Shown piece by piece: positions 1-9,783 of a stretch of 64,000 bases of DNA (its first letter is position 1; each line of letters opens with the position of its first letter). The notes beneath the pieces were generated by a model. The model saw only the letters and a program-made list of their open reading frames with translations, made no database searches and was not told where the DNA came from. Origin of the DNA: Aminobacter aminovorans. GTDB lineage: Bacteria; Pseudomonadota; Alphaproteobacteria; Rhizobiales; Rhizobiaceae. The position numbers and the translations under genes were made by a program. The stretch lies in assembly GCF_900445235.1 (NCBI RefSeq), contig NZ_UFSM01000002.1:124001-188000 (forward strand), written 5' to 3'.

Positions 1-504
1 ATGGTGATCGATCCGGTGTGTGCGCTGGTCTTCGAGGCCGAAACCGAGGAAGACGATGTGATGCGCCGTCCGCCTCGCAACCCGGACGCTCCATTGTTCT
101 CCGGCGCCTTGATCGGATGGGGACTTGTTCAGGGGACGCTGGCCTTCGCATTTCTCGCGGGCATATACCTTGTCGCCCTGAAGCAGGGCATGGCCGAGAA
201 CGAAATCCGGGCGCTGATTTTTTTCTCGCTGGTGCTGACAATCGTGGGGCTGATTTTTGTCAACCGCTCCTTCAGCGCATCGCTTCTGACCGCGATCATC
301 AGGCCCAATCGATCGCTCATTTTTGTTGTCGTGGTCGTCGCTTCAACGCTGGGCGGCACACTTCTGTGGCCGTTCGCCACCAGTCTCTTTCGCTTCGGGC
401 CGCTGCATCTCAACGATCTGGCGGTGACGTTTGCGGCGGGATTTGCCGTGTTGGCATGCCTGGAGTTGCTGAAGCCACTCTGGCGCAGGCACCTGAAGGG
501 CTAG
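1..504 (+). CDS. Cation-transporting P-type ATPase, C-terminal part (cut by window edge)
   Basis: The reading frame is open from the first base, so the gene is truncated by the window and the first Met is probably internal. The 167 residues begin with a conserved block (IDPVCALVFEAE, then DDVMRRPPRNP) that lies at the start of the C-terminal membrane domain of P2-type cation ATPases. About four hydrophobic helices follow (near residues 35-60, 68-88, 103-125 and 138-158). The catalytic DKTGT, nucleotide-binding and actuator domains would lie upstream, outside the window. By family it pumps a cation (Ca, Mg or another divalent ion) across the inner membrane, but the ion cannot be told from this piece. 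It is followed 43 bp later by a permease gene on the same strand. Confidence 0.8.
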   Translation: MVIDPVCALVFEAETEEDDVMRRPPRNPDAPLFSGALIGWGLVQGTLAFAFLAGIYLVALKQGMAENEIRALIFFSLVLTIVGLIFVNRSFSASLLTAIIRPNRSLIFVVVVVASTLGGTLLWPFATSLFRFGPLHLNDLAVTFAAGFAVLACLELLKPLWRRHLKG

Positions 505-547
505 AAGCAGATTCTATCAGCCGACACCAGTAGTCGTTGGAGATGAG

Positions 548-1660
548 ATGGTCGTTAGCAAAGGTTGGAACGTGAAGGAAGCTCCAGGCAGCGACAGAAT
601 GAACGCCGAAAATCCGCGATCTCGTGGAAGCCATTTCAGCACGCTTGTGTTGGCAGCCGCTTCGATCGTTGGGATTGTCGTCTGCGCGCTGTTGGCTGAG
701 CCATTTTTGGGCGCGATCACATGGGCAATGGCACTGGCAATCCTCTTTGTCCCTCTCCATGCCAGGGTCGAGACAAAACTGAAACATCCCAACCTCGCGG
801 CATTGGCTTCGGTTCTGACCATAGTACTCCTTGTCGTTGTCCCGACAGCCTTTCTTGTAGAACGCCTGGTCGAGGAGGCTGCTTCTGGGGCAGCCTCCAT
901 CCGAACCCGGGTAGCGGATGGAGAACTCCAACGCTTCTTGGAGGCCCATCCCGGCATCGCGCCTATTGGGAAGTGGATAAATCAACAGATCGATCTGCCG
1001 TCGATTTTGGCGAGCCTTGCGACTTGGCTGAGCAATGCCGGTGCAACGTTCGTGAGGGGCTCTGTGTTGCAGGTGGCGGAAGTTCTGCTGACGTTTTACA
1101 TGCTTTTCTATTTCCTGCGTGATCGCAACGCAGTCGCGCGCCTGCTTCATGATTGGATGCCGTTGGTGAGCGCCGATACCGAGCGACTGTTCCAGCGGGT
1201 GTTCGATACCGTGCACGCGACGGTATACGGGACGTTGGCGGTCGCCGCGGTTCAGGGTTCTTTGGGCGGGCTGATGTTCTGGATGCTCATGTTGCCGACG
1301 CCCCTTCTTTGGGGCGTGGTGATGAGCCTACTTTCCGTCGTGCCAGTGCTGGGTGCGTTCATCGTGTGGATACCAGCGGCAATCCTCCTGCTGCTTGATG
1401 GTCACTGGGCCAAGGCCCTAATTCTCGCGGCCTGGGGTGGCATCGTTGTAGGCGGCATCGACAATGTCCTTCGTCCGATGTTTGTGGGAACCCAACTGAG
1501 GCTCCATACGATTCCCGCTTTCATATCGATGATAGGTGGGCTCGCCCTGTTCGGCGCTCCCGGATTCATACTCGGACCCCTGGCTGTTACAGTGACGATG
1601 CTCCTGGTCGAGGTATGGGCTGCGCGTGATAAACTCAACAATCGCAAGCAACAGGAATGA
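548..1660 (+). CDS. AI-2E family transporter (PerM/YdiK-like permease)
   Basis: This 370-residue polytopic membrane protein has the layout of the AI-2E/PerM family (PF01594): two hydrophobic segments at about 33-75, a helix near 83-103, a soluble region at about 104-165, and then clustered helices to the C terminus. The late block GGIDNVLRPMFVGTQLRLHTI matches the conserved family signature (only its middle is diagnostic). Members export small molecules or, in some cases, ions, and the substrate cannot be inferred here. The ATG at 548 is preceded by GGAGATGAG, a fair Shine-Dalgarno. An in-frame ATG at 599 is an alternative start. The gene follows the ATPase closely and may be cotranscribed with it. 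Confidence 0.85.
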   Translation: MVVSKGWNVKEAPGSDRMNAENPRSRGSHFSTLVLAAASIVGIVVCALLAEPFLGAITWAMALAILFVPLHARVETKLKHPNLAALASVLTIVLLVVVPTAFLVERLVEEAASGAASIRTRVADGELQRFLEAHPGIAPIGKWINQQIDLPSILASLATWLSNAGATFVRGSVLQVAEVLLTFYMLFYFLRDRNAVARLLHDWMPLVSADTERLFQRVFDTVHATVYGTLAVAAVQGSLGGLMFWMLMLPTPLLWGVVMSLLSVVPVLGAFIVWIPAAILLLLDGHWAKALILAAWGGIVVGGIDNVLRPMFVGTQLRLHTIPAFISMIGGLALFGAPGFILGPLAVTVTMLLVEVWAARDKLNNRKQQE

Positions 1661-1748
1661 CCAGTGCGGACGTGCCCTGCGGTCGGCAGCTCGGGACAAA
1701 CGCACGGATAGCTACCAGTCGCATCCGGACCGGCGGGCGGCCCGCCGC

Positions 1749-2370
1749 TTACACCGCGGTGCCGCCAGCACGCCGATGCCGGCAGTGAGCGCCATGGCAA
1801 AGGCACCCCGGAAGGTGACGCGCAGCGTTGCGCGAAGGATGTTGGCGCCGATGGCGCCCAGCAGAGCGAGGAAAAGCAGAGACGCCACCGAACACCCCCA
1901 TCGCCGGCATGGAGACCGGCGAAATCAGCACCATGAGCAGAGGCATCGCCGCGCCCAAGCTGAAGGCCGCCGCCGAGGTCAGCGCCGCCTGGATCGGGCG
2001 CGCCGTGGTCATTTCGGAGATGCCGAGTTCATCATGGGCGTGCGCGGCCAGTGCATCCTTGGCCATGAGCTGATCGGCGAGCTGGCGGGGCCAGACCCGT
2101 CTCCAGCCCGAGCTTGACGTAGATCAGCGCCAGCTCCTCTCGCTCGAATCCGGGCTGGGTCCTGAGTTCCTCGCGGTCACGGTCGAGGTCGGCAATCTCG
2201 GTGCCCGACTAGGAGCTGACCGAGACATACTCGCCGGCGGCCATCGACATGACATCCGCGACTAGACCCCTTTACCGGCGACGAGCATCTGCGAAGTCGG
2301 CGCGGCGGCCGACACAACGCCGACGATCAGGCTGGCGGTCGAGACGATGCCGTCAAAAATATGGATACCG
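1749..2370 (-). pseudogene. VIT1/CCC1-family iron/manganese transporter, decayed
   Basis: On the minus strand, pieces of a VIT-family transporter can be read across three frames. DGIVSTASLIVGVVSAAA lies near 2360. MSMAAGEYVSVSS, the family's most conserved motif, lies near 2240 and is followed by a TAG where Gln is normally found. A dimer-interface helix block (DLDRDREELRTQPGFEREEL) follows, then MAKDALAAHAHDELGI and AAAFSLGAAMPLL, and a C-terminal SLLFLALLGAIGANILRATLRV piece in another frame. An extra C in a C-run near 2090 shifts the frame, another TAG lies near 2267, and more shifts occur near 1880 and 1765. Intact relatives carry Fe/Mn into a storage compartment or out of the cytosol. 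This copy cannot be translated as one chain. Confidence 0.85.
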
Positions 2371-2407
2371 GATGTTTATGGCATCCTCCGAAATCGGTCT
2401 GACAGAC

Positions 2408-2432
2408 GCCCACTCCCGATCAGGGAGTGGGC
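2408..2432 (-). terminator. Hairpin downstream of groEL
   Basis: A perfect 10-bp stem (GCCCACTCCC / GGGAGTGGGC) with a 5-nt loop lies 15 bp past the groEL stop codon. No clear U-run follows on the minus strand, so it may be a weak terminator or an mRNA-stabilising hairpin. Confidence 0.55.
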
Positions 2433-2447
2433 AGCTTAATCTAGATC

Positions 2448-4091
<1,644 letters not shown>

Positions 4092-4138
4092 TCAAGTTTA
4101 GGCAGCTTTCGTTGACTGATGGACATTCGAAGAAGCCG

Positions 4139-4453
4139 TCAGGCGGCCTTCTTCAGCGTGGCGGTCTGCTCGATCACGCCCATCACGTCGCTTTCCTTCA
4201 TGATGACTAGGTTCTCGCCGTCGAGCTTGATCTCCGTGCCGGACCATTTGCCGAACAGGATGCGATCCCCCGCTTTGACGTCGAGCGGCTGAAGCTGACC
4301 GGCATCGTTGCGCGCGCCGGACCCGACAGCGATGACTTCGCCTTCCTGCGGCTTTTCCTTCGCAGTGTCGGGGATGATGATGCCGCCGGCCGTCTTTTCG
4401 TCAGCTTCGATGCGGCGGACCAGGATACGGTCATGCAATGGACGGAACGCCAT
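4139..4453 (-). CDS. groS: Co-chaperonin GroES (10 kDa)
   Basis: This is a 104-residue GroES, the heptameric lid for the GroEL ring. It starts at [14 protein letters not shown], the standard family N terminus. An in-frame start seven codons upstream is less likely because AAGGAG lies just before the ATG at 4453. The mobile loop region [14 protein letters not shown] (about residues 17-30), which contacts GroEL, is intact, as is the roof segment near 50-60. The order groES-groEL is the usual bacterial one. The long leader up to the CIRCE element (about 160 nt) suggests transcription starts near 4640. Confidence 0.97.
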   Translation of the reverse strand: MAFRPLHDRILVRRIEADEKTAGGIIIPDTAKEKPQEGEVIAVGSGARNDAGQLQPLDVKAGDRILFGKWSGTEIKLDGENLVIMKESDVMGVIEQTATLKKAA

Positions 4454-4611
4454 GTCGTTCTCCTTCAAGGACAAACAGATTTAGAGGTTCTTCCGCACCG
4501 GATCAGCAATATCGGCTCGATGCGGAGCGCCGCGACCCTTCATCAGGCATCGCACGCGCATATCGAGCTAGTTTTGCGTCATTGCGGTTTCAAGAGGTCA
4601 TTCCAAAAATT

Positions 4612-4638
4612 TTGGCACTCACCGGGAGAGAGTGCCAA
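4612..4638. promoter_or_regulatory. CIRCE operator (HrcA-binding)
   Basis: TTGGCACTC, nine bases, GAGTGCCAA. This is a perfect 9-bp inverted repeat with 9-bp spacing, matching the CIRCE consensus TTAGCACTC-N9-GAGTGCTAA at 8 of 9 positions in each arm. It sits about 160 bp upstream of groES. In this class HrcA represses the operon and heat shock relieves repression. Confidence 0.93.
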
Positions 4639-5108
4639 TATGCTGTTATCATGCAGCTATTTCGTCTGAGCGAAGGATTTCCCGCTTGAATTTTTGCAGC
4701 GGTTCAACAAAATCCTCCGAGTCTGGCTCGCACCTGCGCAGCCGCAACTTAAATGCAATCCGAGGAGTTTTTTTGCGGACGGAGGCCACCGATGAACCGA
4801 CAGAAGCTCTCGTCGATCATTCCCTCTCTCGTGCCGGAAAAATCCGACCTTTCGCTTGACCGCCTGCTTACGCCGGCGAGGCCTTCAAGCTTCCCCATGA
4901 CGTGCTGAGTAACCACATGCTCTACCTTCAAGAAAAGCCTCCCATCCTGGGCTTCGGACGCCTGCGCGGTGGAATCGATGCCGGCATTGCGCCAGCCGCC
5001 GAATGCCCGGCGGCAAATCTCAGAACTGAGCGGTCATACGGATCTGGCGACCGCCCTCATATTTTGGACCGGCTGGATGCATGATCGCAAGAGAAGGAGA
5101 AAAGCAGG
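4639..5108. other. Intergenic region between groESL and usg; no firm gene
   Basis: Short open frames exist on both strands (for example around 4792-4908 and 4840-5084 plus), but none has recognisable family features or a clear ribosome site. The stretch should contain the groESL promoter (minus strand, overlapping CIRCE) and the usg promoter. AGAAGGAGAAA at about 5091-5102 is the usg ribosome site. Confidence 0.5.
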
Positions 5109-5384
5109 GTGAAGACGGTTAGCAGGGAATTCCGCCTGCAGATGGATGGCTACGGCCTGACGACGGCCGAGATTCACTACCATCTTCCAGATCACCCAAG
5201 CCTATTGCAGCTCTATGTCTGGCAGGACTACGACCTCGCGCCTGAGTTTCCTGAACTGAAAGGTTTTCTGGACTACTGGGAGCGTGAGCTGGAGGGCCCA
5301 CTCCATTCCGTGCGCGTCGCCCATCATCGCCTCATCAAGCCCTCGGAGTGGCGCGCCGTCGACGGCATCATAGCAAGACACTGA
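5109..5384 (+). CDS. Usg-family protein
   Basis: This is a 91-residue protein of the alphaproteobacterial Usg family (COG5425). It has the aromatic-rich core DGYGLTTAEIHYHLPDHPSLLQ near residues 12-33, VWQDYDLAPEFPELKGFLDYWERE near 35-58 and a basic C-terminal end. The database wording that links it to phosphoribosylanthranilate isomerase is historical, and no biochemical role is established. No signal peptide or membrane segment is seen. The start is GTG, set by the strong AGAAGGAGAAA just upstream. It appears monocistronic, and homologues usually lie among stress or housekeeping genes. Confidence 0.85.
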   Translation: MKTVSREFRLQMDGYGLTTAEIHYHLPDHPSLLQLYVWQDYDLAPEFPELKGFLDYWERELEGPLHSVRVAHHRLIKPSEWRAVDGIIARH

Positions 5385-6236
5385 AAGATGCTATTCTGCT
5401 TCGTTGGTGGCCCGTGGGAGGTCTTTAGTACACACTGGCTAGACGCTCTGGCACCGGCTTCTGACTTCAGGCAGAAGGTTAAATTCCAAGCGCGATCTGC
5501 TTAACGCTGCTGATTACCAGTCCATGGCATTTAGCCTCGCCCCCCGCATTTTCACTGTTATGCCAAGTTTCAGCCTTCGCTGAAGAGGTTGACTAGTTTC
5601 AATAGCTGGATACTCAGATGTCCCTGCCGAGACCCTACCGAAATCCGAGTCCTTCATGAGGGCATCGACCTAAATACTACGCCCGCTCAACGCTGGCTGC
5701 GAACGCGTGTGGCGTGCGTAGTGTGGGTACGATTTACCAAGCCATTGCCACGTCCGCTTTCAATAGGATCGGCTCTCGATCCAGTATGTATTGGCACGGC
5801 CTCCACACGCAGATAACCGCTCAGGCCGGTTTCCTGATGCTCGTTCACATGGCGGTGGAACGCCCAGTCGCCAGGGTTTGTCGGCTACCATGCCACCTCC
5901 ATCGAGATCGAAAACTCTCGCAAGGGGACCTGTGAGCCGACCTGGCTGTTTGCCGCGCAGCGTCATCCTTCGTTTTCTCCGAGATGAGCCGTCTTTAGAA
6001 ACGATCGATGCACCGCCGGTGCGGAGCGGCGCCGGCCACAAATGGGCCTCGGCGTCGTCAGCCGTTGCGTGCTTTACCGACACCAGACGGCGCGGCATCG
6101 GCAGATGAGCAATTCATGGCGTAGAGTAAAGATCACGGGTGCGCTTTTGACTACACCTTGCGCTTTAAACCGCACTGCCTGTCGTACCTGAACAATGAAC
6201 GATAATGTTGCATTATCGCTCATTTGATGGCCTAAT
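5385..6236. other. Gene-poor stretch with one gene remnant
   Basis: Apart from the multicopper-oxidase scrap at 5788-5945, no coding frame with recognisable content is seen. The last 100 bases should hold the promoter of the recombinase gene. Confidence 0.5.
5788..5945 (-). pseudogene. Multicopper oxidase, C-terminal remnant
   Basis: Minus-strand translation gives VGSQVPLREFSISMEVAW, a TAG stop, then PTNPGDWAFHRHVNEHQETG and LSGYLRVE. The NPGDWAFHCHxxxH pattern is the C-terminal type-1/type-3 copper site of laccase/CopA-like oxidases. The copper-ligand Cys has become Arg (HRH for HCH), and a stop codon interrupts the frame. Nothing of the N-terminal domains is visible nearby, so this is a short decaying fragment. 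Confidence 0.75.
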
Positions 6237-7496
6237 GTGAAAATGGCCTCTAATGTCGAGCAAAATCCGGAAAACCATACCAAACTGCACTCTCCTCGAC
6301 GAGAGAGCACGTCTGAAAACGCTGTTCTGGACGGGAAAAGCCCCGCTGATGCCGTTTCCATCGATGCCTTGCCCGACATTGTCGATGTCGTGATGGCCAT
6401 GGGCTGGCAAGCGGAGCCGATGAATGCGCCGCAATCTGACGCCGTAGGTTCGGACGACAAGGCCCCCTCCCCTACCCTGCCATCTGTCGACGTCATGCCC
6501 GCCGGCGGCCTTGTGGGCCAGCTCGGCGATCTGGCTGAACGGGCACGCGGTTATGTCGAGGCGGCCAGTTCCGCCAACACCCGCCGCGCCTATGGTGCCG
6601 ACTGGAAGCATTTTTCCGACTGGGCCCGGCGCCAGGGTTTTGCAACCATGCCGCCGGATCCCGAGACCGTCGGGCTCTACATCACCGCACTCGCTTCCGG
6701 CGCCGGCGGCGACAAGAAATCCGTCTCGACCATCGAAAGACGGCTCTCCTCGCTCGCCTGGAACTATGCCCAGCGCGGGGCAGAAAAACTCGACCGGAAG
6801 CACCGTGCCATCGCCACCGTCATGGCCGGCATCCGCAACGCCCATGCCCGCCCTCCCCGACAGAAGGAAGCAATCCTGCCCGAGGATCTGATGGCGATGC
6901 TGGAAACGCTCGAACGCGGCACTTTGCGCGGCTTGCGCGATCGCGCCATGTTGCTGCTCGGCTTCACCGGTGCGCTGCGCCGCTCGGAGATCGTCGGGCT
7001 CGACTGCGGTCGCGACCAGACCGAAGACGGCCGCGGCTGGATCGAAATCTTTCCCGGCAAGGGCATCCTGGTCACCTTGCGCGGCAAGACCGGCTGGCGC
7101 GAGGTCGAGATCGGCCGCGGTTCAGCCGACATTACCTGCCCGGTCGTGGCTTTGGAGACATGGCTGAGCCTTGCCCGCATTGGCCATGGCCCCTTGTTCC
7201 GGCGTATCACCGGCCAGGGCAAAAAGGTCGGCACTGAGCGGCTGAACGACCAGGAAGTCGCCCGTCTGGTCAAGCGCACGGCACTTGCCGCCGGCGTGCG
7301 CGGCGACCTGACCGAGGCTGAACGGACCAGGCTTTTTGCCGGCCATTCGCTACGCGCCGGCCTCGCCTCATCGGCCGAAGTCGAGGAGCGTTACGTGCAG
7401 AAGCAGCTTGGCCATGCCAGCGCCGAAATGACCCGCAAATACCAGCGCCGCCGCGACCGCTTCCGCGTCAACCTCACCAAGGCAAGCGGGCTTTAG
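6237..7496 (+). CDS. Tyrosine recombinase / phage-type integrase
   Basis: This 419-residue site-specific recombinase has a SAM-like core-binding domain at about residues 100-205 (VEAASSANTRRAYGADWKHF) and a catalytic domain at about 215-410. Catalytic residues visible are Arg248 (ALRRSE), His370 and Arg373 (HSLRAG), His393 (LGH) and Tyr402 (TRKYQ), so all the key groups are present. The first 90 residues are low-similarity and probably disordered. The start may be GTG 6237 or ATG 6243. Enzymes of this type often lie next to repABC loci in rhizobia, where they may resolve plasmid multimers or drive integration. No att site could be identified by eye. Confidence 0.9.
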   Translation: MKMASNVEQNPENHTKLHSPRRESTSENAVLDGKSPADAVSIDALPDIVDVVMAMGWQAEPMNAPQSDAVGSDDKAPSPTLPSVDVMPAGGLVGQLGDLAERARGYVEAASSANTRRAYGADWKHFSDWARRQGFATMPPDPETVGLYITALASGAGGDKKSVSTIERRLSSLAWNYAQRGAEKLDRKHRAIATVMAGIRNAHARPPRQKEAILPEDLMAMLETLERGTLRGLRDRAMLLLGFTGALRRSEIVGLDCGRDQTEDGRGWIEIFPGKGILVTLRGKTGWREVEIGRGSADITCPVVALETWLSLARIGHGPLFRRITGQGKKVGTERLNDQEVARLVKRTALAAGVRGDLTEAERTRLFAGHSLRAGLASSAEVEERYVQKQLGHASAEMTRKYQRRRDRFRVNLTKASGL

Positions 7497-7516
7497 TCGA
7501 AAAGGCCTCCCCCAGA

Positions 7517-7954
7517 TCAAGGCAAGGGCGGCAGTGCTAAAAAGGGATCAAGCGAGCGAACACCCAAAGGCTCGAAATGTCGCATATTCCTGGTCAGAAC
7601 CGTGAGGCCGTGCACTTGGGCAGTGGCAGCAATCGCGATGTCTTCAAAGCCCGGTTGGTGAGCCCGAGCATGATCCAGGATTTGGCCAGCAGCATGGGCG
7701 CACCTCAAGTCGAATGGCAATAGTTTTTGCGCATAGAGGTATTCGATGCTCTGCCACCATTCTTTTAGTGTTTTCGACTTGGTCGTTGCGCCTTCCCGCT
7801 CCACCTTCGCAATTCCAGACATCACCTCAGCTGCCGATATCACGGACAGAAACAAATGCGGACTAGCCTGATCCAGCCAATCGATTAGTCGTCCCTCACC
7901 GCCGCGTTTCGACGGGGCGAGCGCCGAAATCACATTTGTGTCAACCAGGAACAT
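7517..7954 (-). CDS. PIN-domain toxin (VapC/FitB-like ribonuclease)
   Basis: This is a 145-residue PIN-domain protein with the usual acidic site: Asp5 in MFLVDTNVIS, Glu42 in SAAEVMSG, and a C-terminal Asp in FEDIAIAATAQVHGLTVLTRN. In the VapC/FitB family this domain is an Mg-dependent RNase that cleaves tRNA or rRNA and arrests growth when free of antitoxin. It overlaps the upstream antitoxin gene by one base (TGATG-type junction), which points to translational coupling. Next to the replication genes its likely role is post-segregational maintenance of the plasmid. Confidence 0.9.
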   Translation of the reverse strand: MFLVDTNVISALAPSKRGGEGRLIDWLDQASPHLFLSVISAAEVMSGIAKVEREGATTKSKTLKEWWQSIEYLYAQKLLPFDLRCAHAAGQILDHARAHQPGFEDIAIAATAQVHGLTVLTRNMRHFEPLGVRSLDPFLALPPLP

Positions 7955-8196
7955 CAGAGGTCGACAGACCTGCTCGCTTTTCCGGTCCGCGCAGGGATAT
8001 CCTCCTCATCCCCCGGAAACGACGCTAGCAAGCGCCCGAAACTTGGAACGTGCGACAGTTTCTCGTACTCATCGAAAGAAAGGACAACAGCTTCCTTCCT
8101 GCCGTGTCGAGTGATGATTGCCGGATTGCCGCGGACAGCCTGATCAATGACTGCAGAAAGCGTCGCCTTAGCGTCCTTGAGTTGAATCTCTCTCAT
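7954..8196 (-). CDS. Phd/YefM-type antitoxin
   Basis: This 80-residue protein begins MREIQLKDAKATLSAVIDQA, followed by GNPAIITRHGRKEAVVLSFDEYEKL. This is the standard Phd/YefM fold, with an N-terminal DNA-binding and dimerisation domain and a C-terminal toxin-neutralising tail (about residues 50-80). It is the first gene of the two-gene operon with the PIN toxin. By family it binds the operon promoter and represses it, alone or with the toxin. Confidence 0.9.
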   Translation of the reverse strand: MREIQLKDAKATLSAVIDQAVRGNPAIITRHGRKEAVVLSFDEYEKLSHVPSFGRLLASFPGDEEDIPARTGKASRSVDL

Positions 8197-8418
8197 CTGC
8201 TTATCCTACCATGACCACTGTAGTCATATAGCCACGGGACCACACAAGAACAAGAGTACCAAAGGCCGTTCGCGTCCAAGATCCTCGTCTGAGGACCATC
8301 CGGCGCACCGCCCCTCCCCCGCACCAATGCCACGACCGTCTCTGTATGACGGCCATCTCCGGCATGACGACGCAGTTGCTCGAAGCGGCGCTGCGACTGC
8401 TCGTCGTCTGCGCAACGC

Positions 8419-9627
8419 TCACCCTGCCTTTGCCTGTGCCCCTCCCCTTCCGCGCAGGAGCGCCATCAGCACCGGCCCGATCGAGAATTCTCCGGTCTGT
8501 GCCTTGGCAGTGAGGCTGCGCAGATAGCCGCCGGGGCTGGAAATGGCCTCGCCCTTCTGCAGCATCGCCGCCACCATGATCGCGGCATCGACCGCCCCCA
8601 TGGCCTCGCAGGCCTGGTTCCACGCATCCGGACTGACGCCGAGGGCGCCGCGCACCAGATTTGCCGTTTCCACCAGATCGGCCCAGCCCGAAATACCGTT
8701 TCGTGCGTAATCGGCAATATCCGGGCAGGCGCGCAGCACCATGCCAAGCGGATAACCCGTTGGCGGCTGGCTCCTGGTTTCCGGTTTCACCGCAGCGGTT
8801 GCGCCGTGGCCTTTTTCGAGGCCGGGTTCAAGTTCATGAGGGTGTGTATTTGAATTCTGTATGTGGCGCTCGAAATGAGACTCATTGGCGCTTGTTTCTT
8901 CAGTTTTTACGTGACTTTCCAGCGCCTTGCGCACCTCCTGGGCAAGCATCGCCAGTTCCGCGGAAATCGGTTCGAGCTCAAGCCGGCTTGCCGTGCGGGG
9001 AATGGCGGCCACGATCTCGCGATAGCTCAGATGCAAGCGCTGCCAATCGGCGGCAATGCCCTCCTCGAGGCCGAAGGCGATCATCTTGGCGATGTCCCGA
9101 CGCAGGATGGTGATGCGCTCGCGAACGAGCAGCAACGCCCGTCGTTCGGCCCTGACAGCTTCGGCCATGCGCTCGAACTCTGCGGCTCGGGCCAAAAGCG
9201 GCGTCAGGTCGAAACCAAAGGCCTGCTCGATCGCGCCATCGAAGCCCTTGCGGGCGTAGCGCTTGCCATTGGGGCTGTCGCGACGCACCACCAGGCCGCA
9301 GTCGACCAGCACCGCGAGATGCCGCCTCAGCGTCGCCGGCGCCATGCCGTGTGCCCTCAGCGCCAGTTGGGCGTTCGAGGGAAACACCACCAGCCCCTCC
9401 CCTTCCACGAGATCCGTGTCGGGATGGAAGCTCAGCAGCGCGTTGAGTACGGCAAGCGCGCGATCGCTGGCGCCCAGCAATTGCTTGGCCTCGCAGACGG
9501 CACGAAACACCTGCCATTTGTTGGAGCTGGCGCCAGGCGCACAACTGTCCGCCGCCATCTGACCTGCCACCATGGCAACCGACAGCGACCGCCGCCCAAA
9601 GGGCGTCGTCGAAATATGCGGATCCAT
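8419..9627 (-). CDS. repC: Replication initiator RepC
   Basis: This is the 402-residue initiator of a repABC replicon. The start MDPHISTTPFGRRSLSVAMVAGQ is typical of RepC, and the N-terminal winged-helix region (about 55-160, with GLVVFPSNAQLALRAHGMAPATLRRHLA) recognises DNA. The C-terminal half contains the RepC signature region around PTGYPLGMVLRACPDI. In this family the origin lies inside the repC coding sequence and RepC is rate-limiting. The ATG at 9627 is preferred over an upstream TTG because AGGGGA lies just before it. The gene is third in repA-repB-repC order, with a 156-bp gap after repB that carries the putative regulatory RNA and a hairpin. Confidence 0.96.
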   Translation of the reverse strand: MDPHISTTPFGRRSLSVAMVAGQMAADSCAPGASSNKWQVFRAVCEAKQLLGASDRALAVLNALLSFHPDTDLVEGEGLVVFPSNAQLALRAHGMAPATLRRHLAVLVDCGLVVRRDSPNGKRYARKGFDGAIEQAFGFDLTPLLARAAEFERMAEAVRAERRALLLVRERITILRRDIAKMIAFGLEEGIAADWQRLHLSYREIVAAIPRTASRLELEPISAELAMLAQEVRKALESHVKTEETSANESHFERHIQNSNTHPHELEPGLEKGHGATAAVKPETRSQPPTGYPLGMVLRACPDIADYARNGISGWADLVETANLVRGALGVSPDAWNQACEAMGAVDAAIMVAAMLQKGEAISSPGGYLRSLTAKAQTGEFSIGPVLMALLRGRGGAQAKAG

Positions 9628-9636
9628 AATTCCCCT

Positions 9637-9650
9637 GCCTTTCAAAAGGC
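9637..9650 (-). promoter_or_regulatory. Small hairpin before the repC ribosome site
   Basis: GCCTTT-TG-AAAGGC forms a 6-bp stem just upstream of AGGGGA, the repC Shine-Dalgarno. In repABC leaders, alternative hairpins set by the countertranscript RNA control repC expression, and this fits that layout. Confidence 0.4.
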
Positions 9651-9686
9651 AAAAGAAATCTGCTCACCAGTTAGGTGCCGTGACTC

Positions 9687-9783
9687 TTGACACTGATTCG
9701 GGGAAATGCGATTCTCTAGTTGTTCAGGCTATGAGAAGGGCTTCCACGACGGCAACGTTTTTGGGGGCCTTTTTCTTTTGCGT
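9687..9783 (+). ncRNA. Putative countertranscript RNA (incA/ctRNA) between repB and repC
   Basis: repABC plasmids encode a short antisense RNA in the repB-repC gap, on the strand opposite to repC. Here the plus strand has TTGACA at 9687-9692 and, 17 bp on, GATTCT, giving a start near 9720. A T-rich segment follows GGGGGCC at about 9765-9780. The location and orientation are as expected, but the transcript ends and the terminator hairpin are not clear by eye. It should down-regulate repC and act as an incompatibility determinant. Confidence 0.5.
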
